Source: Bacteroidota bacterium (lineage in GTDB: Bacteria > Bacteroidota > Bacteroidia > Chitinophagales > UBA2359). From it: DNA of 21,987 nucleotides. Below the pieces are notes generated by a model, which searched no databases, had not been told where the DNA came from, and saw only the letters and a list, made by a program, of their open reading frames with translations. Location of the stretch: assembly GCA_020631675.1 (NCBI GenBank), contig JAHDGT010000012.1:1-21987 (forward strand), written 5' to 3'. The position numbers and the translations under genes were made by a program. Of this stretch, positions 16,068 to 21,987 are shown piece after piece (the first letter of the stretch is position 1; the number at the start of each line of letters is the position of its first letter).

Positions 16068-18704
16068 ATGAACAATACTAATACGTCTCCAATAAGCGCA
16101 GTTCTTCTTCGCTTGTTCATTGCCTTTAGCTTCATATTTTTGGGTACATTTAATATAATTGCTCAATCTATTGAAGGCTACATCCTTTCTGAGGATAAAG
16201 AAGGCATTCCTTTCGCTAACATATGGATCAACCAGCTATCCACAGGAACTACTGCGGATGCGAATGGTAAATATTATTACCAGTTCGAGATACCCGGCGA
16301 GTACGAAATCCTTGTTTCCGCTATTGGCTATGAAACACAAGCAGTAACTGTTTTCATCACTGATACCAAGCGGATCAAAGATGTGGTATTACCTACCAAT
16401 GATGTTGAACTGAACGAAATCGTGGTCAAAGTACGCAAGCGAGACCCTGCTTATGAGATCATTCAAAAGGCTATTGAGAATAAAAAGAAGAATCGCTCTT
16501 CTTTACCCTCTTTCAGAGCGCAGATGTATGTGAAGGCCATTGAAGAGGTAGAGAAAAAGAAACAAGACAAGACCAATGATGATCGGGTAAGTACGGACGG
16601 TTTTGATGCGGAAGCGGAATTTGATGCGGCAGACGCTAAAAAGCAAAAGGAAAAAGAGTTGATGGAAAAACTCTCCAAAGTCAATATGGTGGAGATGCGC
16701 ACTCGCTTGAATTATCAGTATCCGAATGATATAAAAGAAGAAAAGTTAGGGCATAAAAAATACGGTAGCGATCGTGGCTTATTCATACCCCGATACAGTG
16801 AGTTGGATTTCGACTTCTATGACAACATGGTCAATCTGGGAAGAGTGGGGCAAATGCCACTCATCTCTCCTATTGCCCGCACTGCCATTCTATCTTATAA
16901 ATTCAAGCTCTTAGAGACTTTGGTGGAAGATGGAGGCATTGTTTACAAAATCAAGTTCTGGCCGAGGAAAACGGGTAATGCGACCGCTAACGGCATCATT
17001 TACATCAATGAAGAGAACCACAGCATCAATAGAATCGCTTTAGACTTACCAAAAAGTAATCTGAGATTCTCGGACAAGTTTAAAATTGACGTTACATACC
17101 AGTTAATTGAAGATAGTATTTGGGTTTTGGAGCGTACTCGATTCGACTATGAGACCAAAGACAAGAAAAGTGCTTTTAAAGGGAGCACGACTTTAAATTT
17201 CTCTGAGTACGAGCCTAATTACAATTTCCCGGAAAAGTTCTTTGGCAATGAATTGTCCGTTGCTACTAAAGAAACCTATAAAAGAGATTCTACTTTCTGG
17301 AATCAAGAACGCCCGGAACAGCTTAGTGAATCAGAGCAAGAAATCGTTAGTCTTCACGATTCTATAGATGTGGTCAAAAACAGCCCTGCCTATAAAGACT
17401 CGGTTCAGCGGGCTTACAACAAGGTCACCTTAGCAGAATTACTCTATGATGGCCCTGCTTTTAGAGACTATAAAACAAAACAACAACTATATACACTTCC
17501 TATACCTGGTTTATTGAATGCCAGAGTTGCTGGTGGTTTCAGAATGGGTCCATATGGTGCTTACTTCAAACGTTGGGAAAATGGTACGATGATTCGTACC
17601 AGTGCGCAATTAACCTATGGCTTTTTGAATAAAGACCCCATGGGCTTTTTGAATTTCACCTATCGATACAACCCTTATCGGCATTCTTCTATTCGCTTGT
17701 ATACAGGCCGTTTTCTAAGTGCGCTTAATCCAAGAGGAAACGTGCGAGACATGCTGCAATCTACTGGATATTATATTCGCGATCGAGTAAAACTGGGACA
17801 TCGCTTTGAGATTGTTAATGGCTTGTTTTTTGAGAGTTATGCCGAATTGAATATGCGCCGTTCATTAGAAAACTATCAACATGAATCGGTTATTAGTGAC
17901 GTTTTTGACTCAGTCTTGAACTGGGTCACCAAACGTGAGAGCAGTAGTGAAGATGGTGGGAATCCAGATGAAGATAATATAAAAAAAGAACCCCTGAGTT
18001 TCGACGATTACAATGTGGTATTCACGGACTTCAAACTGTCTTATACGCCCAAACAACGATATATGACCGAGCCGAACCGCAAGGTTATTTTAGGTAGCAA
18101 ATACCCTACCTTCAGCCTGTTCTATCAAAAAGGCTGGTATGGCGGCCCATTCAATAGTAAAATTAATTTTGACTTCTTAGAAGGAGCCATAGAACAAGAT
18201 GTTGTAATGGGAACCTTTGGTAACTCTAAGTACAAGTTCAAAATCGGGCAATACTTCAATACCCATAAAATGGATAGTACCGAGACCTATCTGTTTGAAA
18301 ATATCGACTTAAGAAGATTCAACAAATCGGATGTTTATTTCTATAATGACCCCGTCAACTCATTCCAAGCATTGGGTACGGCAATAGGTACGACAGACCT
18401 TTTTGTGGAATTACACTATGTACATCACTTCAATGGAGCACTGATCAATAACATTCCCTTATTGAAAAAGAGCAGAATCAGTGTTTTCGGTGGAGCAGGC
18501 TTTATGTGGGCGAATGAGGACAACTTCAATCACACAGAGTTCTTTGTTGGTTTGGAAAGGGTGTTCAAGTTAAGTGCTCGAAGGAGAATGCGTCTGGGAA
18601 TCTCTTCCGTTTTCGCAAAGTCTAATAATATAGAAAGAAGAGTGAGTCCGATTAAAATCTCCCTTGAATTCATTGACACTTGGAAAGAGGATTGGAGTTT
18701 ATAG
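16068..18704 (+). CDS. DUF5686 family protein with carboxypeptidase-like regulatory domain
   Basis: Predicted outer-membrane protein of 878 residues, typical of Bacteroidota. A signal peptide (about 1-32, ending IIAQ) is followed by a CarboxypepD_reg-like beta-sandwich (about 33-110; GYILSEDKEGIPFANIWI, then SAIGYETQAV) and the DUF5686 region: KRDPAYEIIQKAIENKKKN near 125-145, a charged helical stretch rich in Glu/Lys, and a C-terminal half with alternating aromatic strands compatible with a beta-barrel (GFLNFTYRYNPYRHSSIRLY, VFGGAGFMWAN). It differs from TonB receptors in lacking a plug domain. The function is not established. It stands alone between the ABC pair and a strong terminator at 18731-18775. 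The ATG at 16068 directly precedes the signal peptide. Confidence 0.9.
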   Translation: MNNTNTSPISAVLLRLFIAFSFIFLGTFNIIAQSIEGYILSEDKEGIPFANIWINQLSTGTTADANGKYYYQFEIPGEYEILVSAIGYETQAVTVFITDTKRIKDVVLPTNDVELNEIVVKVRKRDPAYEIIQKAIENKKKNRSSLPSFRAQMYVKAIEEVEKKKQDKTNDDRVSTDGFDAEAEFDAADAKKQKEKELMEKLSKVNMVEMRTRLNYQYPNDIKEEKLGHKKYGSDRGLFIPRYSELDFDFYDNMVNLGRVGQMPLISPIARTAILSYKFKLLETLVEDGGIVYKIKFWPRKTGNATANGIIYINEENHSINRIALDLPKSNLRFSDKFKIDVTYQLIEDSIWVLERTRFDYETKDKKSAFKGSTTLNFSEYEPNYNFPEKFFGNELSVATKETYKRDSTFWNQERPEQLSESEQEIVSLHDSIDVVKNSPAYKDSVQRAYNKVTLAELLYDGPAFRDYKTKQQLYTLPIPGLLNARVAGGFRMGPYGAYFKRWENGTMIRTSAQLTYGFLNKDPMGFLNFTYRYNPYRHSSIRLYTGRFLSALNPRGNVRDMLQSTGYYIRDRVKLGHRFEIVNGLFFESYAELNMRRSLENYQHESVISDVFDSVLNWVTKRESSSEDGGNPDEDNIKKEPLSFDDYNVVFTDFKLSYTPKQRYMTEPNRKVILGSKYPTFSLFYQKGWYGGPFNSKINFDFLEGAIEQDVVMGTFGNSKYKFKIGQYFNTHKMDSTETYLFENIDLRRFNKSDVYFYNDPVNSFQALGTAIGTTDLFVELHYVHHFNGALINNIPLLKKSRISVFGGAGFMWANEDNFNHTEFFVGLERVFKLSARRRMRLGISSVFAKSNNIERRVSPIKISLEFIDTWKEDWSL

Positions 18705-18730
18705 CTCAACAAGCGAAGCAAGCATCAAAT

Positions 18731-18775
18731 AAAAAAGGGCATTGACTTTTAATTTAAGTCAATGCCCTTTTTTAT
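18731..18775. terminator. Strong bidirectional terminator
   Basis: A perfect 18-bp stem, AAAAAAGGGCATTGACTT (18731-18748) with its complement at 18756-18773 and a 7-base loop, provides a T run on both strands. It separates the DUF5686 gene from the convergent flavin reductase gene. Confidence 0.93.
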
Positions 18776-18823
18776 TTTGATAATCAGCCATTTAAATAGC
18801 TTAACCTAAGCAAAGAATTTAAT

Positions 18824-19462
18824 TTAGTTTCCATCTATTTCCTTAGGCAACTCTTCTGTACGCGCATAAGCTAGTCGGGCAATTTTAGTGCTTTTATAAT
18901 AACCATCTAAAGCACCAATGGCCAATGTGCCTGCTTGATCCAGATTCAGGTAACCATCATCCGAAAGAGCAATTTCAGGAATATCGATCTCTATGACCTC
19001 ACCTATGATCAAACTGGTTTGATTCAAAGATATGGGTATCTGCTGCTTAAAACGCAAACCGATCTTCACGCTTGACTCTTCCACATAGGGTGCATCATGA
19101 ACATCAGAAAAAGCTGTACTTAGCCCCACCGCCTCGAACTCGGATACAGCACGATCGAACTTAGCAGATGACCAGTGTGCCTGCTTGTAGATACCTGCAG
19201 TAATGTGATTGAAAGTGAAATACCCAGTATTCAATATATTCTCCAGTGTGTGCCGCTCTACGGTATGCGGGCGCATAATGAAACCCAATAAAGGCGGATT
19301 GGCTCCGATGTGAACAATGGAGTTAAACACCCCCAAATTGTCACATCCATCTTTGCTTCTCGTGCCGATCAGAGTCGCACTTTTAAAACCACTCAAGCTA
19401 TTGATCAAATGTGCACGATAACGTTTGTTTAAGCCATCAATATCAGAACGAGTCAACTTCAT
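18824..19462 (-). CDS. Flavin reductase family protein (FMN-binding split barrel)
   Basis: Predicted cytoplasmic flavoprotein of 212 residues that binds FMN and may reduce flavin with NAD(P)H. Seen: SATLIGTRSKDGCDNLGVFNSIVHIGANPPLLGFIMRPHT in the FMN-binding part (about 28-70), then HTLENILNTGYFTFNHI and a C-terminal IIGEVIEIDI. The SDR gene upstream on the same strand ends 14 bases before this ATG, so the two are probably one transcript. I recall this pair (a flavin reductase starting close to LTRSDIDGLNKRYRAHLINS and an SDR) in photolyase/cryptochrome neighbourhoods of marine Bacteroidota, but no photolyase gene lies in this window. The substrate is not known. Confidence 0.87.
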   Translation of the reverse strand: MKLTRSDIDGLNKRYRAHLINSLSGFKSATLIGTRSKDGCDNLGVFNSIVHIGANPPLLGFIMRPHTVERHTLENILNTGYFTFNHITAGIYKQAHWSSAKFDRAVSEFEAVGLSTAFSDVHDAPYVEESSVKIGLRFKQQIPISLNQTSLIIGEVIEIDIPEIALSDDGYLNLDQAGTLAIGALDGYYKSTKIARLAYARTEELPKEIDGN

Positions 19463-19476
19463 TTCAATACACGAAT

Positions 19477-20190
19477 TTAAGCTTTCACACTAGATAATCC
19501 TCCATCCACACGCAATACTTGACCAGTCATCCAACTGCTGTCATCACTGAGCAAAAAACGACTCATGGCCGCCATATCCGCAGTACTACCAATTCTACCC
19601 AAAGGGTGTCGCTTTGCCGCGGCAGCTCTCTTGTCATCCGTCGCTAAAAGATTGGCTTGTTCCGCCAGTGGGGTGTCGGTTAATGAAGGAGCGATCACAT
19701 TCACACGTACCTTACTCATCGCCCATTCTGCCGCCAAAGATTTACCTAAGCCCTCTACAGCACTCTTCGCTGTCGCAACGGCGGTGTGAAAGCCCATGCC
19801 CAAGCTAGACGCTACGGTACTGAACAGCACCACGCTTGCGCCTTTGCTCTTTTTAAGCGGTCTAAAAGCAGCTTGTAAGACTTTCACAGCTCCAAGTACA
19901 TTGACCTGATAGGCTGTTTCAAAATCTTGAATAGGAATGCGATGAAATGCTTTTAACTGGATGGTTCCTGGACAATAGACCAAGCCATGTAAGACATCCG
20001 GAATGAAATGGGTAGAAAAATCAGCATTGCTTACATCCAGCTCATGTTGTGTTATGCCTAATGCTTCTAATTCAGGAGATATACGCCTTTGAGCGCAAAT
20101 GACAGTAGCCCCTTCATGATGTAACTGCTGGGCAATAGCTAGTCCGATACCAGAGCTGGCACCGATGATTAAAATATTTTTATTCTGCAT
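19477..20190 (-). CDS. SDR family protein lacking the catalytic tyrosine
   Basis: Short-chain dehydrogenase-like protein, 237 residues from the ATG at 20190; a TTG five codons earlier (20205) is less likely because the Rossmann strand starts just after the ATG. The cofactor motif GASSGIG at 10-16, the Asn97 of the helix-E motif (NVLGA) and the C-terminal MTGQVLRVDGG are intact. In the active site, however, the usual Ser-x12-Tyr-x3-Lys reads Thr125, Val138 and Lys142 (FSTVAS, then HTAVATAK). Ordinary oxidoreductase chemistry is therefore doubtful. The pattern APSLTDTPLAEQANLL and KRHPLGRIG fits one particular SDR branch I recall with VAxxK in place of YxxxK. It is cotranscribed with the flavin reductase downstream and lies 93 bases after the HtrA gene. 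Confidence 0.88.
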   Translation of the reverse strand: MQNKNILIIGASSGIGLAIAQQLHHEGATVICAQRRISPELEALGITQHELDVSNADFSTHFIPDVLHGLVYCPGTIQLKAFHRIPIQDFETAYQVNVLGAVKVLQAAFRPLKKSKGASVVLFSTVASSLGMGFHTAVATAKSAVEGLGKSLAAEWAMSKVRVNVIAPSLTDTPLAEQANLLATDDKRAAAAKRHPLGRIGSTADMAAMSRFLLSDDSSWMTGQVLRVDGGLSSVKA

Positions 20191-20283
20191 CAGTAGGATA
20201 GACAATAGTTGATGTTCTCAATACCATTGCCTAACATGCTACACACAAAATAGTTTTCAAACAGCGCTTATTTAATGCTTTAT

Positions 20284-21750
20284 TTAATCCTCCGCTTTCG
20301 GTAAACTGAAAGCATGGAAGATCGGCGTACGTTGATCAGGATAAACTCCTTCCAACATGATTCCCTCTCCACTTGAGGTATTCAGTAACTCATCATAAAA
20401 GTCACGTACCTTTTTGATTGCTCTATTATTTGCTTTTTTAATGATGTAGCCTGCCCTTATAGACGAAGTTCTACTCATGGGCGACCCTTTGCGTACACTT
20501 TTCACACGCACCCCGTTTCTCAAGCCTAACTGGTCCAGTTCACTGTAGGTCAGTTCTTCAAATTCGGCACCTAACTTTTCCAACAATTCCTGTTCCATAG
20601 ACATGGTCGGGCCAGAATCGCCACTAGAGTTCAATACCGTCATTTCCGTATGAAATTGCTTCCCTCCTCTTATGTAAGTCACATTGATCTTGTCTCCCGG
20701 ACTGAATTCAAACAAACGCTCATCCAGTTGGGGTATGCTGTTCACCTCAAGTCCGTGTAGCTCAATGATCACATCTCCTTTCTTCAAACCCGCTTTGTCA
20801 GAAGCACCATTCGGGAAGGTATAATCAATGTGCACGCCCGTCATATCCGGCAAGCCCATCTCCATTTTTATGCGAGCGTCCACATCAGAAATGTTCGCAC
20901 CGATAAAACCGCGATCAACTACTCCTTTCTCTTTCAGGTCGTTGATCACTTTACTGGCAATATTGATCGGAATAGCGAAAGAGTATCCAGAAAATGTACC
21001 CGATCTGGTTGCAATGGCCGTATTGATACCGATCAACTCTCCATTGGTATTCACCAAAGCTCCTCCACTATTACCCGGGTTCACAGCCGCATCTGTTTGT
21101 ATAAATGATTCTATAGGGTGCTCTCCTTGTAACATGCCCAGATCCCTTCCTTTCGCACTAACAATACCCGCGGTAACCGTAGAAGATAAATTGAAAGGAT
21201 TACCTACCGCTAAAACCCACTCGCCTACTTTCACATCATTAGAGTCACCGATCTTCAAAGTGGGCAACTCCTTCGCATTGATCTTTAAAAGAGCTAAATC
21301 CGTATCCGTATCCAGCTTCACATTATCGCGCTTCACCACATAAGACCTGCCATCGTGTAACTTCACTTCAATATCCCCTTCGCCTTGTACCACATGACTA
21401 TTGGTCACTATGTACCCATCTTGACTGATCACCACACCAGAACCTCTTGGCTCCTTATTGCTTCTATAGGGATCCCCATAGCCAAAGCCATCATAAGAAC
21501 CTCCACTGGATCTTGCCTGTGTTTCAATATGAACCACTGCCTGAGAAGATACTTCAGCAGCATTCACAAAAGCATCTGGTGCCGACAATTGCTCATAGGC
21601 ATTCCAACGAACACTTTTGTTCCTGCTAGAATTAGCATCCTTAACATGGGTGAAAACCACTTTCTGATGCGGGAAGCTTCTGTGATATAATTCACATACA
21701 CTCACAGAAACAATCGAAGCGATCACAACTAATAAAACGGACGATCTCAT
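20284..21750 (-). CDS. Do/HtrA-family serine protease with PDZ domains (DegP/DegQ-like)
   Basis: Periplasmic, probably membrane-anchored quality-control protease, 488 residues from the ATG at 21750; an in-frame GTG at 21804 would add 18 residues before the hydrophobic segment and is less likely. Residues 2-20 form a signal anchor. The trypsin-like domain has an intact triad: His119 (VTNSHVV), Asp151 (DTDLALLKI) and Ser228 (NPGNSGGAL). The first PDZ domain (about 280-375) has RGFIGANISDV and AGLKKGDVIIELHG; a second, more divergent PDZ-like domain (about 395-480) has RNGVRVKSVRKGSPM and AGYIIKKANN. The family degrades or refolds misfolded envelope proteins. The SDR and flavin reductase genes lie downstream on the same strand, and a copy of the dispersed repeat lies about 105 bases beyond the GTG. 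Confidence 0.95.
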   Translation of the reverse strand: MRSSVLLVVIASIVSVSVCELYHRSFPHQKVVFTHVKDANSSRNKSVRWNAYEQLSAPDAFVNAAEVSSQAVVHIETQARSSGGSYDGFGYGDPYRSNKEPRGSGVVISQDGYIVTNSHVVQGEGDIEVKLHDGRSYVVKRDNVKLDTDTDLALLKINAKELPTLKIGDSNDVKVGEWVLAVGNPFNLSSTVTAGIVSAKGRDLGMLQGEHPIESFIQTDAAVNPGNSGGALVNTNGELIGINTAIATRSGTFSGYSFAIPINIASKVINDLKEKGVVDRGFIGANISDVDARIKMEMGLPDMTGVHIDYTFPNGASDKAGLKKGDVIIELHGLEVNSIPQLDERLFEFSPGDKINVTYIRGGKQFHTEMTVLNSSGDSGPTMSMEQELLEKLGAEFEELTYSELDQLGLRNGVRVKSVRKGSPMSRTSSIRAGYIIKKANNRAIKKVRDFYDELLNTSSGEGIMLEGVYPDQRTPIFHAFSLPKAED

Positions 21751-21908
21751 CTTGAAAAGCTTATAAAAGGGGAGATTTTGTACAAAATAGTCAATATCAT
21801 TCACCTAAAAAACGTACTCGACACCTCTTGATGATACATTCATGACAAAACTCGACTATTTCAAGTCAAAATATATGCCACTTTATTCAAGAGCTTTTTA
21901 ATTCATTT

Positions 21909-21987
21909 GGGCGCATACCCGCCTGCGGCAGGGTACCGGGCTATCCGTTAAAATTCAGCCCCTGCCTGCTGCTGTTTGGCAGGCGTA
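21909..21987 (+). repeat. 5' part of dispersed structured element, copy D (cut by window edge)
   Basis: It starts GGGCGCA, followed by the hairpin TACCCGCC (21916-21923) with GGC and GGGTA (21927-21935), then CGGGCTATCCGTTAAAATTCAG and the start of a central stem (CCTGCC with GGCAGG at 21978-21983). The first 40 bases are almost identical to copy C at 12487-12527, while the AAAATTCAG segment matches the minus strand of copy B. The 3' part lies outside the window. Confidence 0.78.

Noticed and set aside
20828..21343. Plus-strand open frame of 171 residues opposite the HtrA gene
   Set aside because: It is antisense to the protease domain with an intact catalytic triad, and its translation has no domain-like pattern.
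1..21987. CRISPR array, insertion sequence, prophage or toxin-antitoxin system
   Set aside because: No regularly spaced direct repeats, transposase, phage structural genes or paired small genes are seen anywhere in the window.

Overview
The window is a chromosomal stretch from a member of the Bacteroidota. The evidence is a TonB-dependent receptor with an N-terminal carboxypeptidase-like domain followed by a DUF4249 lipoprotein, a DUF5686 outer-membrane protein, a Roco (LRR-Roc-COR) protein, and TAnnTTTG/TTTG promoters, the best of them in front of a tRNA gene. The class is uncertain; Saprospiria or a related marine group would fit, but that is inference.

Layout: 291-3721 holds the TonB-dependent receptor and DUF4249 lipoprotein pair. 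4024-5316 is a thioredoxin reductase with an extra C-terminal SCP2 domain. Convergent to it is tesB (5523-6374, minus), then a divergent CSP41-like NAD-dependent epimerase (6573-7577), a tRNA-Val(UAC) with promoter and terminator, and an 832-residue Roco protein (7967-10465) with a predicted C-terminal membrane anchor. lipB (minus) ends 4 bases after the Roco stop. A divergent region with a 16-bp perfect palindrome separates lipB from a secreted thioredoxin-fold protein with a CXC motif and a SPOR-like tail (11360-12481). A NamZ/DUF1343 hydrolase (minus) is divergent from a LolCE/LolD-type ABC pair (14045-15925). The DUF5686 protein follows (16068-18704), ending at a strong bidirectional terminator. 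The last block, all minus, is an HtrA/Deg protease, an SDR lacking the catalytic Tyr, and a flavin reductase-like protein; the last two look like an operon.

Most genes are ordinary envelope or housekeeping functions: nutrient uptake, lipoprotein release, peptidoglycan turnover, periplasmic quality control and lipoylation. The most unusual signal is non-coding. Four copies, two of them cut by the window edges, of a roughly 170-190 bp structured intergenic element share short conserved boxes (GGGCTATCCG and CTATCCC). Their stems differ in sequence but keep base pairing, including a 5-bp closing stem. This compensatory variation suggests selection for a folded DNA or RNA structure. I recall similar elements in other Bacteroidota genomes but cannot name a described family.

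Several genes appear to start at TTG or GTG (Roco, ABC permease, lipB), while other long frames begin with spurious upstream TTG/GTG extensions; starts were chosen from signal peptides, family N-termini and neighbouring genes.
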